A stretch of 64,000 nt of DNA from Bdellovibrio sp. CG22_combo_CG10-13_8_21_14_all_39_27 (GCA_002786715.1 PCTW01000084.1:332147-396146), one strand, 5' to 3'; counted from the first letter of the stretch, positions 42,209 to 51,276 are shown. Made by a program: numbers and translations. Notes: a model not told the origin generated them from the letters alone.

Positions 42209-45025
42209 ATGAGTAGAAAGATTGAACCAGGCATGGCTTACGATACGTCGAAGCTGAACAAGGTCTTCGCATTTTTATCCATTCTGTTATTAATAACAGT
42301 TTTTTGGGTATTCCTTGATGACTATCTTCGTCCATGGAAAGCGGTGCAGATAGAAGCCTTAAAAATTAAGCGCGAAAAAATTGATGGCCAACTCAAAGCT
42401 GCCGAAGGTGCAATTGATCAGCAAAAGATGAAGGACCTGGAAGCTCGACTTGAAAAAGCTGATGAGATCATCGCTACTAGAAAAAAAGATATTGCCGTTG
42501 TTAATGATGAAATTCTTTCTCTCAATAAGCTCATTAAAGAAGAAACAATCACAAGTGGTCAGTTGAACGGTGATGTCGCTGCAACGACATTTGATTTTGA
42601 ATCAGCATCCGCCCACGGTGATATGAAACACGCCGAGCAGGTTTTGCCTAAGTTACATGATCTAAAGATAAAATTTGTAGCTTCAAAAGATCGTATGAAA
42701 GATTACGAAGCTCGAATGAAAAAAGAGCAGAAAAAATTAGAAGATCTCAATAAAGAAGTTATTGAAACGGAAAATGAAATAAAAAAAATGACGATGTCTC
42801 GTGATCTTTTGCAAAAAGCTAAAAAGACCACAGATATGAATGCTATTTTCGTGATTAGAAACTCACCGATGGTTGATTATCTCGATCCAACGTTGAAAAT
42901 TCATCAGGTAGTGATGGAAAACATTACGGATGACCGCTATTTTCAACAAGTGGCCAAAGTAGATCGTTGTACAACTTGCCATACTTTTATTGACCAAAAA
43001 GGTTATGAAGATCAGGCCAATCCATTTAAGACTCACCCTAAATTAGACTTGATGGTGGGCATTGATTCTCCACACCCATTAAAACAGTACGGATGTACGA
43101 CTTGCCATGGTGGCGAAGGTCATAGAGTTAACGACTTCAATGCCGCTGAACACAGACCACAAAACGAAGCTCAGCAAAAAGAATGGGAAGCGAAATACCA
43201 CTGGCACCCTGGCCACAAAGTAGCTCTTCCAATGATGAAGCTTCAGCATACAGAGTCTCAATGTTTAAAATGTCACCAAGGTGTTGAATATATCGCTCAA
43301 GCTCCAAAGTTAAATGAAGGCCGTGCCAATATTGAAAAGTTTGGTTGTAATGGTTGCCACAAGATTGAAGGTTGGGAACATAGAAGAAAGCCTGGTCCAA
43401 GTCTGCTTAAAGTCGCTGGCAAAATTAATAAAGAGTTTTTCAAGAACTGGGTTTGGGAGCCAAAGAGCTTTAATAAGCATGCCAAAATGCCTCAGTTTTT
43501 TATGCAGTCAAATAATAGCAAGCCAGAATTCGTTAAGAAAAATATTGCTGAAGTAAATGCCATTGCTGAATTCATCTGGAGTAAGTCTAAAGATTATCAG
43601 CCCTTCGATCGTTATCGCGGTGGAAATGCTGAGCGCGGAAAAAACCTCATCAAAGAAGTGGGCTGTATGGGCTGCCACGGAGTTGAGGGATATGAAGAAG
43701 AATCAAAGAAAGTTAATGCTCACGCGGGTCCTTACTTAACTGGTACAGGTTCAAAGGTCGATGCTGATTGGCTCGTGTCTTGGCTCAAGAAGCCAAGTCA
43801 CTATCAAGAAGACACTATCATGCCTTCTTTCAGACTTTCTGATACAGAGGCCAATGACATTACTTCTTACCTTATGAGCTTGAAGAATAAGTCTTTTGAG
43901 AGATTAAAATTTGAGCCAATGAATAATGAAGCACGCGATGAAATCTTAGTTGATTACTTAAGTGCCTTCGACACTGAAGCTGGCGCAAAAGCGAAGCTTG
44001 CTAAAATGTCTGACCACGAAAGAACAATGGAGTTGGGTTTTAGAAGTGTGGGCAAGTATGGATGTTACTCATGCCACAATATCGATGGTTTTGCCGATCG
44101 TGCGCCCATTGGACCAGAACTTACCAAAGAAGGTTCAAAACCAATTTCTCAATTTTTCTTTGGGATAGATCACACCATCCCTCATGAGAGAGATGCTTGG
44201 TTGAAAGCTCACCTTGTTAATCCAAGACGCTGGGATATTGGAATTGATAAGCTCTTTAAAGACTTAAACAGAATGCCAAATTTCTACATGACTGAAGAAG
44301 AGGCAGATTCAATTACTCTCGCTCTATTAGGTCAAGTTTCAGAAAATATTCCAATGGCCGGAAAGAAGAATCTCAATCAATGGGAGAAGATGGCTGCTGA
44401 TGGATTGAAGACAGCGAACAAGTTCAACTGTATCGGCTGTCACAAGGTTGATGGATTCCGCGGTGATATTCTTAATATGTATGAAGATATCAACGAAGGT
44501 CCACCACGTTTGAACGATCAAGGTCATCGTATACAGACAGATTGGTTTCACTATTTCTTATCAAATGTGTATCCAATTCGTCCGTGGCTTAAAGTAAGAA
44601 TGCCTTCGTTTAATTTGAGTAATGAAGAGAAGAACAGTCTTGTTTCTTATTTCCAAGGTATTTCCCACGTCCAAACTTTTGAAGACAACCAATCAGAAGT
44701 TGTTTGGGAGCCAGGAGAAAGAGATGCTGCTAAAAAGCTCTTCAACAATTTAAATTGTGTTTCTTGTCACTCTACAGGCTTCACGAATGATCCTCCATCT
44801 GCTCCAAACTTATATCAAGCGAAGAGAAGATTGCGTCCAGCTTGGATACGCAAATGGTTAGAAAATCCTCAAGCCATTCTCGAAGGAACTGTTATGCCAA
44901 GTTTCTGGGAAGGTGGAGAAAGCTCTGAACCAGATATTTTAGGTGGTGATTCGCAAAAGCAGATCAGTGCCCTAGTGAAATACATTCAAGAAATTGGATA
45001 TGATAAGTTACCGAATTCGAAATAA
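42209..45025 (+). CDS. Large octaheme c-type cytochrome of the bc complex
   Basis: 938 residues. An N-terminal anchor helix (about 18-38) is followed by a long coiled coil (about 45-215) and then eight CxxCH heme-binding motifs near residues 253 (CTTCH), 295 (CTTCH), 352 (CLKCH), 380 (CNGCH), 486 (CMGCH), 619 (CYSCH), 741 (CIGCH) and 850 (CVSCH). It stands where cytochrome c1 would be, so it probably takes electrons from the Rieske protein and passes them to the oxidase or to a soluble cytochrome. Repeated SWLKKPSHYQEDTIMPSF-like segments are cytochrome c Met loops. The coiled coil is unusual. Confidence 0.92.
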   Translation: MSRKIEPGMAYDTSKLNKVFAFLSILLLITVFWVFLDDYLRPWKAVQIEALKIKREKIDGQLKAAEGAIDQQKMKDLEARLEKADEIIATRKKDIAVVNDEILSLNKLIKEETITSGQLNGDVAATTFDFESASAHGDMKHAEQVLPKLHDLKIKFVASKDRMKDYEARMKKEQKKLEDLNKEVIETENEIKKMTMSRDLLQKAKKTTDMNAIFVIRNSPMVDYLDPTLKIHQVVMENITDDRYFQQVAKVDRCTTCHTFIDQKGYEDQANPFKTHPKLDLMVGIDSPHPLKQYGCTTCHGGEGHRVNDFNAAEHRPQNEAQQKEWEAKYHWHPGHKVALPMMKLQHTESQCLKCHQGVEYIAQAPKLNEGRANIEKFGCNGCHKIEGWEHRRKPGPSLLKVAGKINKEFFKNWVWEPKSFNKHAKMPQFFMQSNNSKPEFVKKNIAEVNAIAEFIWSKSKDYQPFDRYRGGNAERGKNLIKEVGCMGCHGVEGYEEESKKVNAHAGPYLTGTGSKVDADWLVSWLKKPSHYQEDTIMPSFRLSDTEANDITSYLMSLKNKSFERLKFEPMNNEARDEILVDYLSAFDTEAGAKAKLAKMSDHERTMELGFRSVGKYGCYSCHNIDGFADRAPIGPELTKEGSKPISQFFFGIDHTIPHERDAWLKAHLVNPRRWDIGIDKLFKDLNRMPNFYMTEEEADSITLALLGQVSENIPMAGKKNLNQWEKMAADGLKTANKFNCIGCHKVDGFRGDILNMYEDINEGPPRLNDQGHRIQTDWFHYFLSNVYPIRPWLKVRMPSFNLSNEEKNSLVSYFQGISHVQTFEDNQSEVVWEPGERDAAKKLFNNLNCVSCHSTGFTNDPPSAPNLYQAKRRLRPAWIRKWLENPQAILEGTVMPSFWEGGESSEPDILGGDSQKQISALVKYIQEIGYDKLPNSK

Positions 45026-45037
45026 AGGAATTAATTT

Positions 45038-45658
45038 ATGAGTTCACAAGCACACTCTGGCCCAGTACTCGTTCCTAATGACGAGCAATTTGGACACGCA
45101 ACTCCTGGCAAAATTGGAATGTGGTTATTTCTTGTAACCGATGCCATGTCATTTGCTGGATTGTTATTGGCCTATGCTGTTCTTAGAGCTACTCAAGACT
45201 GGCCAAATCCTGTTGAAGCTTTAGGTGGTGTTGGTCTTTCTGGTTTCATGACGTTCTTGTTGATCTGTAGTTCTGTCTCCATGGTTTTATCGATCGATGC
45301 TTGTAAGCAAAGAGATAGAAAGAAAATTCTCTTTTGGCTGGGAATGACAATTCTTGGTGGTTTAACCTTTCTGGGTCTTCAAGCTTACGAATACACTCAT
45401 TTGATGCATGAAATGGGGATGACTTTTAATTCCTATGCCCATGGTAATGGACTCTTTTCTTCTACCTTTTTCGCTATTACTGGCTTCCACGGACTTCACG
45501 TGCTAACTGGTACCCTGTATTTAATAGGTATTTTTAAACTTGCCCTCGATGGTCGTTTTGATAATGGCGATTATAACCTTTTAGAAATTGTCGGTTTGTT
45601 CTGGCACTTTGTGGACTTGGTATGGATTCTCGTATTTACATTCGTTTATCTTCTCTAG
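45038..45658 (+). CDS. Heme-copper oxidase subunit III-like protein
   Basis: 206 residues with about five membrane helices. GKIGMWLFLVTDAMSFAGLLLAY, with the acidic residue in helix I, and FFAITGFHGLHVLTGTLYL and FWHFVDLVWILVF, are the subunit III signatures. It is encoded at the end of the bc operon rather than with the oxidase genes at 57801, which have their own subunit III-like gene at 60371. It may link bc complex and oxidase in a supercomplex, or belong to a different oxidase. Confidence 0.88.
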   Translation: MSSQAHSGPVLVPNDEQFGHATPGKIGMWLFLVTDAMSFAGLLLAYAVLRATQDWPNPVEALGGVGLSGFMTFLLICSSVSMVLSIDACKQRDRKKILFWLGMTILGGLTFLGLQAYEYTHLMHEMGMTFNSYAHGNGLFSSTFFAITGFHGLHVLTGTLYLIGIFKLALDGRFDNGDYNLLEIVGLFWHFVDLVWILVFTFVYLL

Positions 45659-45870
45659 TTGCTATCATTTCAATCTTTATGGTTGAAAATGCTTGGGCCT
45701 GCCCTGGTTGTGCAGGCTCAATGGATAAGAGTGGTAACTACGCTAAGCTTGTCTATATTTTGGGTGGATTCATTCTCTTAACTTATGTTCCCTTTTCGAT
45801 CCTCTATGGAATGATTATTAAAAATCGCAATTTTAATAAGCAGATGATGAGTGAATCAGAAATTAAGTGA
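45622..45870 (+). CDS. Small membrane protein with CPGC motif
   Basis: 82 residues with a signal-like N-terminus (LVAIISIFMVENAWA), a CPGCAG motif just after it (about 27-32) and one membrane helix (about 45-65). The CPGC pair in the periplasm near a membrane helix could bind copper or a heme. It overlaps the subunit III gene by 37 bp and the next gene by 20 bp, so it is translated from the same mRNA. No family recognised. The context suggests oxidase assembly. Confidence 0.6.
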   Translation: MDSRIYIRLSSLVAIISIFMVENAWACPGCAGSMDKSGNYAKLVYILGGFILLTYVPFSILYGMIIKNRNFNKQMMSESEIK

Positions 45871-46384
45871 TCATCGAAAAATTCATTCTGCTATCGCAAT
45901 AGTTTCAATTGCTCTTTTTGCTTTTCTCATCTGGTTTATATACGGAAAAACTCCTGCCGATTCGGAAGGAATCGGGTGGGTTCCACTACTTCCTTATTTC
46001 AATGCCTTTATGAATTTTTGTACTACCGTTTTTTTAGTGTCGGGTTACTTGGCCATTAAAAATGGACTAAAGGATCGTCATAAGAAATTAATGATATCGG
46101 CAATGGTCTCATCGGCCATTTTCTTGATCAGCTATCTTCTTTACCACCATTATCACGGCGATTCGAAATACATAGGTGTTGGCCTTATTCGAATTGTCTA
46201 TTTCGCAATTTTGATTACACATATTTTATTATCAATGGTTCAGGTACCACTCATTTTAATAACTTTTTATCATGCAGTTAAAGGCAACTTTGTAACCCAC
46301 AGAAAGTGGGCCGTTTGGACTTTTCCCATTTGGCTTTATGTTTCCGTCACGGGTGTTGCCATTTTCTTCTTCTTAAAAGCTTAA
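45851..46384 (+). CDS. ctaM: DUF420 / CtaM-like membrane protein
   Basis: 177 residues with five membrane helices and conserved polar residues in the helices: LPYFNAFMN, HKKLMISAM, LLYHHYHGD, LITHILLS and HRKWAVWTFPIWLYVSVTGV. This is the DUF420 pattern; CtaM is needed to mature aa3-type oxidase in Bacillus and Staphylococcus. Start is GTG at 45851. Its stop TTAA is shared with the convergent SDR gene. It fits the oxidase genes that resume at 55888. Confidence 0.85.
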   Translation: MNQKLSDHRKIHSAIAIVSIALFAFLIWFIYGKTPADSEGIGWVPLLPYFNAFMNFCTTVFLVSGYLAIKNGLKDRHKKLMISAMVSSAIFLISYLLYHHYHGDSKYIGVGLIRIVYFAILITHILLSMVQVPLILITFYHAVKGNFVTHRKWAVWTFPIWLYVSVTGVAIFFFLKA

Positions 46385-47118
46385 TGACTTCTTGTCACTC
46401 CACCGTCGATGGCAATGCTTTGTCCGGTAATATAGCCGGCCAGTGGTGAGCATAGATAGGTGGCAAGTCCAGCTAGTTCTTCAGGAGTTCCAAGTCGTCC
46501 CGCTGGTACCATTTGTTTCACTTTTTCATCACTCAGTTTCAATTCTTTTAAACGATCAGTATTGGTGTAGCCAGGCTGAATAATGTTGGATGTGATATTA
46601 AAGCTCGCCACTTCATGACAAAGACTTTTTGAAAGTCCTTCGATTCCTGCTCTTAATCCATTTGAAGTCGTAAGTGCGGGAAGGGGTTCTTTAGCGGCAA
46701 TGGATGTAATGAAAAGAATACGTCCAAATTGCTGGGATTTCATTTGAGGTAGATAATAAGACAAACTTTCAACTACCGAGAGCCAAAGATTTTGATAATC
46801 AAGTTTCCATTGCTCGAGCGAGATATCTAAAAACTGTCCTTTCGCGGGACCGCCAGTGTTAAAAACGACGATATCTATTCCACCTAGAATTTCTACCGCC
46901 TTCTTTGAAACATTAAGGGACTCGCCTTCGCGATTGAGATCCGCGGCCACAAAGCCTTGAGCACCAATATCTTTTGCAACACCTTTGAGTTTTTCTTCGC
47001 TTCGACCATTGATGACAACTTTAGCGCCTTCTGCGATGAGAGATTCAGCGATGGCGCGCCCAATGCCTTGGCTTGATCCAAAAACGAGAGCTCTTTTGCC
47101 TTTGAGTTGTAAATCCAT
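46381..47118 (-). CDS. Short-chain dehydrogenase/reductase family protein lacking the Tyr-Lys pair
   Basis: 245 residues. The cofactor loop FGSSQGIGRAIAESL (about 13-27), NTGG region and ITSIA catalytic-Ser strand are clear. Where the YxxxK pair is expected, the sequence reads LTTSNGLRAGIEGL, so Tyr and Lys are replaced by other residues. Some SDR subfamilies have the SN-x-x-R form and their activity is uncertain. It is the last gene of the minus-strand catabolic operon, 3 bp after the ACMS decarboxylase gene. No role in the known pathway is needed for it. Confidence 0.8.
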   Translation of the reverse strand: MDLQLKGKRALVFGSSQGIGRAIAESLIAEGAKVVINGRSEEKLKGVAKDIGAQGFVAADLNREGESLNVSKKAVEILGGIDIVVFNTGGPAKGQFLDISLEQWKLDYQNLWLSVVESLSYYLPQMKSQQFGRILFITSIAAKEPLPALTTSNGLRAGIEGLSKSLCHEVASFNITSNIIQPGYTNTDRLKELKLSDEKVKQMVPAGRLGTPEELAGLATYLCSPLAGYITGQSIAIDGGVTRSH

Positions 47119-47121
47119 TTT

Positions 47122-48135
47122 CTATTTTCCTTGAAATTGTTCTTTGTTTAAATTGAGCCACGAAAGAGGGGCGTTTGTATAAATATTCTCCAAGTCTTGC
47201 ATAGAGATTTCGTTCATCCATTCTCCAAATTGCAAATCTCCAAGAGGGAAAGGGTAATCGGTACCAAAACAAATTTTATCAGAACCCATAAGCTTGATAT
47301 TGTATTTGAGGACATCGAGATCATGCACCAAAGAATCAATATAGAATTTTCCGAGATACTCTTTAGGAGCAATGTTATTGTCGACAGCACAAAGGTCTGG
47401 TCTACAATCAAATCCGTGTTGAATGCGTCCAATGGTCATAGGGAAAGAACCACCACCATGGGCAAAAGCAACTCTGAGCTTTGGAATTTTTTCAAAAATA
47501 CCAGAAAAAATCATCGAACAAATAGCGCGAGAGGTTTCAGCTGGCATTCCTACTAACCAAGGAAGCCAGTACTGTTGCATATGCTCTTTCCCTGGCATGT
47601 CCCAGGGGTGAACAAAGAGACACATATTATTTTCGGCACAAGCCTTGAAGAAATCAAAAAACTGAGGGGCAGAGAGATTCAACTGGTTAATGTTTGATCC
47701 AATTTGAAGCCCAACCAGTCCAATACTTTTACAGCGAATCATTTCTTGAATTGCAAGCTTTGGATCTTGTAGAGGAACGGTGCCAAGTCCAACAAAACGC
47801 TTAGGATTTTCTTGAACAATTTTAGCAATATGATCATTTAAAAATTGTGAAACATAAAGACCATCTTGCGGTTTGGTCCAATAAGAGAACATTACCGGAA
47901 CAGTTGAGAGTACTTGTACTTTGACATTGTGCTGATCGCACTCATCTATTCTCACTTTGTGGTCAAAACAATTGGCCTCAACTCTTCGAAAGAATTTTCC
48001 AGAATCATCAACCATATCTGCATGAGAGCACCCACAATTTTGATTAAGCTGGATAAAGCCACCATAGCCAAATTGATCCTTAAACTTCGGTATTGCTGGT
48101 GGAAGGATATGAGTATGAATATCAATTTTCATCAT
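47122..48135 (-). CDS. nbaD: 2-amino-3-carboxymuconate-6-semialdehyde decarboxylase (ACMSD)
   Basis: 337 residues from ATG 48135, which overlaps the upstream stop by 4 bp (ATGA). An amidohydrolase fold with zinc ligands visible in DIHTHILPP, HPWDMPGKEH, FAHGGGSFP and GTDYPFPLG. It decarboxylates ACMS to 2-aminomuconate semialdehyde, steering the pathway away from quinolinate and NAD. Its place next to the 3-hydroxyanthranilate dioxygenase gene supports the assignment. Confidence 0.9.
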   Translation of the reverse strand: MMKIDIHTHILPPAIPKFKDQFGYGGFIQLNQNCGCSHADMVDDSGKFFRRVEANCFDHKVRIDECDQHNVKVQVLSTVPVMFSYWTKPQDGLYVSQFLNDHIAKIVQENPKRFVGLGTVPLQDPKLAIQEMIRCKSIGLVGLQIGSNINQLNLSAPQFFDFFKACAENNMCLFVHPWDMPGKEHMQQYWLPWLVGMPAETSRAICSMIFSGIFEKIPKLRVAFAHGGGSFPMTIGRIQHGFDCRPDLCAVDNNIAPKEYLGKFYIDSLVHDLDVLKYNIKLMGSDKICFGTDYPFPLGDLQFGEWMNEISMQDLENIYTNAPLSWLNLNKEQFQGK

Positions 48136-48650
48136 GACCAAGTCTTTCCATTCACATGTTTGCAATGACGACATGTTGTGTGCTCTGAAGAATAGAATCG
48201 ATCAAAAACTGCACCAAATTGAGTTTCAATATTAGTGAGATGAAAATATTCTTCATATAATTTTTTGTGACAATTAAAACAGTACCACTGAAGTCCATCG
48301 AGTTCGTCTGATTTTCTTTTTCGCTCAATCACGAGACCAATTGATCCCGCTTCTCTTTGGGGAGAGTGAGGAACATTGGGTGGAAGTAAAAAGATATCGC
48401 CTTCTTTGATATGAACTTCTTCAATCTCTCCATCCGAGTTGACTACTCGAAGAAAAATATTTCCTTCGAGTTGATAGAAAAACTCTTCACCTTGATTGAC
48501 ATGAAAGTCGGTTCGCGCATTCGGGCCTCCCACGACCATGACAATAAAATCGCGATCCTTCCAAACCATTTTATTGCCAACTGGTGGCTTTAAGAGATCT
48601 CGATGATCATCAATCCATTTTTTAAAGTTAAGAGGTTGTAATGAGCTCAT
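48132..48650 (-). CDS. nbaC: 3-hydroxyanthranilate 3,4-dioxygenase
   Basis: 172 residues from ATG 48650, chosen because AGGA lies 8 bp upstream. A cupin with Fe ligands in FHVNQGEEFFYQLEG (His and Glu) and PPNVPHSP (His), and a C-terminal rubredoxin-like site with CFNC and CRHC. This two-metal form is the bacterial enzyme type. It opens the ring of 3-hydroxyanthranilate to ACMS. It lies 8 bp downstream of the deaminase gene and overlaps ACMSD. Confidence 0.95.
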   Translation of the reverse strand: MSSLQPLNFKKWIDDHRDLLKPPVGNKMVWKDRDFIVMVVGGPNARTDFHVNQGEEFFYQLEGNIFLRVVNSDGEIEEVHIKEGDIFLLPPNVPHSPQREAGSIGLVIERKRKSDELDGLQWYCFNCHKKLYEEYFHLTNIETQFGAVFDRFYSSEHTTCRHCKHVNGKTWS

Positions 48651-48658
48651 AAAAAATC

Positions 48659-49075
48659 CTAATCTAAAGTTGCAATACACTTTAATTCAATAGCAATCGG
48701 CGTCGGCAAACAATTGATTTCAATGGTCGTTCGACAAGGTAGATTGTCTTTGAAGTATTCGGCATAAATTTTGTTATAGGTTGGAAAATCGTCTTTCATA
48801 TTGGTGAGAAAAACGGTGACGTCAACGAGCTTGTCCCAGCTAGATCCCGCTTCTTCAAGAATATAGCGAATGTTTTTAAAAACACTGTGGCATTGGGTAG
48901 CTATATCATAGCTCTGAATTGTTCCATCAGAATTGAGTTCAACTCCTGGAATTTTTTTACTTCCACGCTCACGTGGACCAACTCCAGATAAGTAGAGCAT
49001 ATTTCCAACTCTGCGGGCATGGGGATAAAGGCCAACTGGCTCTGGTGCCTTACTTGAATTAATCTTGTCACTCAT
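48659..49075 (-). CDS. nbaF: 2-aminomuconate deaminase (RidA/YjgF family)
   Basis: 138 residues. RidA fold with YPHARRVGNMLYLSGVGPRERGS, the VFLTNMKDDFPTYNKIYAEYF block and the active-site Arg-Thr-Thr-Ile-Glu in PCRTTIEINCLP. The PHARR and GPRERGS segments match 2-aminomuconate deaminases rather than generic RidA. It turns 2-aminomuconate into 4-oxalocrotonate and ammonia. It overlaps the upstream dehydrogenase gene by 4 bp. Confidence 0.87.
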   Translation of the reverse strand: MSDKINSSKAPEPVGLYPHARRVGNMLYLSGVGPRERGSKKIPGVELNSDGTIQSYDIATQCHSVFKNIRYILEEAGSSWDKLVDVTVFLTNMKDDFPTYNKIYAEYFKDNLPCRTTIEINCLPTPIAIELKCIATLD

Positions 49076-50532
49076 GAATGAGACTCCTGATCATAGCTAA
49101 TACAAATATTTTTTGGTTCCGTGAAAAAATTCAAACCATAGGTTCCACCTTCACGTCCCATTCCGGAATCTTTAGAGCCACCAAAGGGTGTTCGAAGATC
49201 TCGCATCATCCAAGTATTAATCCAAACAATTCCCGTTTGAATATCTCGAGCTATGCGAAGTGAACGTGCTGAGTTACTAGTCCAAATACTGCATGAAAGA
49301 CCATAGTTTGTGGCATTGGCAATCTTCACGGCTTCTTCTTCCGTTTCAAAAGGTTGCAAAGTCACCATGGGGCCAAAGATCTCATTCATATTGGTTTTAC
49401 ATTGCTGCGGTAGATTTTCAAAAATAGTTGGAGCGATATAAAAACCACCAGAGAGTTCATCGGCCAATTGAACAGAGTGCCCACCAAGCAGAAGTTCTCC
49501 GCCTTCTTTTTTCGCTAAATCGATATGTCCCATCACTTTATTGAAATGGACTTGAGAAACAATAGCACCTACTTGAGTTTTCTCATCGCGAGGATCAGCT
49601 ACTTTTAATTTAGCAGCTTTTTCAATCAGGCGTTTTTTAAATTCAGGATAAATGCCTTTTTGAATAAGAATTCTAGAGCCGCAAAGACAAATTTGTCCTT
49701 GGTTCGAAAAACTGGCCCGCAAAGTTCCCGATACTGCTTTCTCAAGATCACAATCATCAAAAATAATAGTTGGATTTTTTCCACCCATTTCAAGCGAAAC
49801 TTTTTTAAATTGCCCAGAAGCCATTTGATTAATGGCTTTGCCAGTAGCAGTACTTCCGGTAAAGGAGATGGCCTTAATTCCAGGATGAGTCACAAGTGGT
49901 GAACCAGCATTGGGACCAGTTCCGTGAATAATATTGAGAACACCAGGAGCGAGGTCTGCTTCCTGACAAATTTTAGAAAAGAGATAGGCCGTCATCGGAG
50001 TTACTTCAGATGGTTTGACGATGGTGCAATTTCCTGTCGCAAGCGCAGGAGCAATTTTCCAAGTCATTAAATAAAGTGGAAGATTCCATGGAGAAATACA
50101 TCCTACAATTCCGAGAGGAGATTTCACTGTTATGTTGTGAGCGAATTGATCCGTTGAAAAAGAATCACCTGAAAAACTGGTAATAATATCAGCGAAGAAT
50201 TCGAAATTAGTTGAACTGCGAGGAATATCAACTGTGCGAGAAACAGAAATAGGTTTTCCATTATCAATTGTTTCGGCCATGGCCAGAGGTTCGAGCTGCT
50301 TGGCAATTCCATCGGCCAATTTTCGAAGCACTTTTTTTCTTTCAGCTAGGCTTGAACGGTTCCATTTGTATTTTGCTTTTTCTGCTGATTCAACAGCTTT
50401 ATGAATATCAGCTTCGGAAGAATCCGGTACTTGGGAATAAGCAAGACCTGTTAAAGGAGAAACATTGTCGAGAAATTTTCCACCTTGAGGGTCGAGCATT
50501 TTTCCATCAATGTAATTTTGAATTTTTTGCAT
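49072..50532 (-). CDS. nbaE: 2-aminomuconate-6-semialdehyde dehydrogenase
   Basis: 486 residues of the ALDH superfamily. SPWNLPLYLMTWKIAPALATGN, KPSEVTP, catalytic Glu in EMGGKNP and catalytic Cys in NQGQICLCGSRI are present. The CLCGSRI form is shared with 2-hydroxymuconate and aminomuconate semialdehyde dehydrogenases. It oxidises the semialdehyde to 2-aminomuconate with NAD. Gene order with the deaminase and the ring-cleaving enzyme supports the specific call. Confidence 0.9.
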   Translation of the reverse strand: MQKIQNYIDGKMLDPQGGKFLDNVSPLTGLAYSQVPDSSEADIHKAVESAEKAKYKWNRSSLAERKKVLRKLADGIAKQLEPLAMAETIDNGKPISVSRTVDIPRSSTNFEFFADIITSFSGDSFSTDQFAHNITVKSPLGIVGCISPWNLPLYLMTWKIAPALATGNCTIVKPSEVTPMTAYLFSKICQEADLAPGVLNIIHGTGPNAGSPLVTHPGIKAISFTGSTATGKAINQMASGQFKKVSLEMGGKNPTIIFDDCDLEKAVSGTLRASFSNQGQICLCGSRILIQKGIYPEFKKRLIEKAAKLKVADPRDEKTQVGAIVSQVHFNKVMGHIDLAKKEGGELLLGGHSVQLADELSGGFYIAPTIFENLPQQCKTNMNEIFGPMVTLQPFETEEEAVKIANATNYGLSCSIWTSNSARSLRIARDIQTGIVWINTWMMRDLRTPFGGSKDSGMGREGGTYGLNFFTEPKNICISYDQESHS

Positions 50533-50533
50533 A

Positions 50534-51163
50534 TTATAACTCTCTTAATATGGCCCTAACGGGAGAAGCATCTGCCCCTGATATTTTTAAAGGCAAGGCG
50601 ATCAATTCATAAAGCCCTTCGGGAACATTATCGAGAACAATTCCTTCAAGGATCGCCATATTTTTATCAAAGATCATTTTGTGAGTGATCATTTCTTCAT
50701 CATCGGCTGGATCAATGGATGGTGTATCAATGCCGACAGTAATCACTTTGCGTGAACTTAAATAATCAATCAGCTCTGGAGAGAGTGAATTGAAATCCCC
50801 ATTCCAATTATTGGGATCAGGAAAACTTCCCGTACGAAACAACACTCGTTGGGCTGAAATTTTATGGCGAGCGATGTCTTCTAATAAAATACGTTCACCG
50901 CGCTTTTTATGACAATGGATGACCTGACACTCACCCAGATAATAGTTGAGATTTCGCTCTCCAATTCCAACCCCGTCAGGATGGTAATGAATTGGTGCAT
51001 CAGCATGGGCGCCAAGATGAACAGTTGTGTTTATGGTGGATAACTCAAGATGATGTCCCTGGTCAAAAGACATGAGCTTCTTTCGATTGAACGCCGTATC
51101 CCCAGGAAATACCGCCATTTGTGGAGTTATAGCTGGAGAAATATCAAAAACTTTTTTGTTCAT
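50534..51163 (-). CDS. kynB: Kynurenine formamidase KynB
   Basis: 209 residues of the cyclase/KynB family. DISPAITPQMAVFPGDTAF at the start and the metal-binding HLGAHADAPIHYHPDG (HxGxHxDxPxHF class) are visible, as are VGIDTPSIDPADD and LPLKISGADASPVRAIL. It hydrolyses N-formylkynurenine to kynurenine and formate. It is the first gene of the minus-strand half of the cluster. Confidence 0.94.
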   Translation of the reverse strand: MNKKVFDISPAITPQMAVFPGDTAFNRKKLMSFDQGHHLELSTINTTVHLGAHADAPIHYHPDGVGIGERNLNYYLGECQVIHCHKKRGERILLEDIARHKISAQRVLFRTGSFPDPNNWNGDFNSLSPELIDYLSSRKVITVGIDTPSIDPADDEEMITHKMIFDKNMAILEGIVLDNVPEGLYELIALPLKISGADASPVRAILREL

Positions 51164-51202
51164 CGGGTGTTTACTCTTCCTGTCTTAATGACAAAGCTCT
51201 GC

Positions 51203-51231
51203 TTGTTTAGCACTTACAAAAACTCTATTAT
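51203..51231 (+). promoter_or_regulatory. Candidate promoter in the divergent kyn spacer
   Basis: TTGTTT (51203-51208), 17 bp, TATTAT (51226-51231), facing the plus-strand kyn genes. The palindrome CTAAAATTTAG (51239-51249) lies directly downstream at the likely start point and could be an operator shared with the minus-strand genes. Confidence 0.4.
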
Positions 51232-51276
51232 CTTGGTACTAAAATTTAGCGACATAATAACAAGGATAGAAGATAA

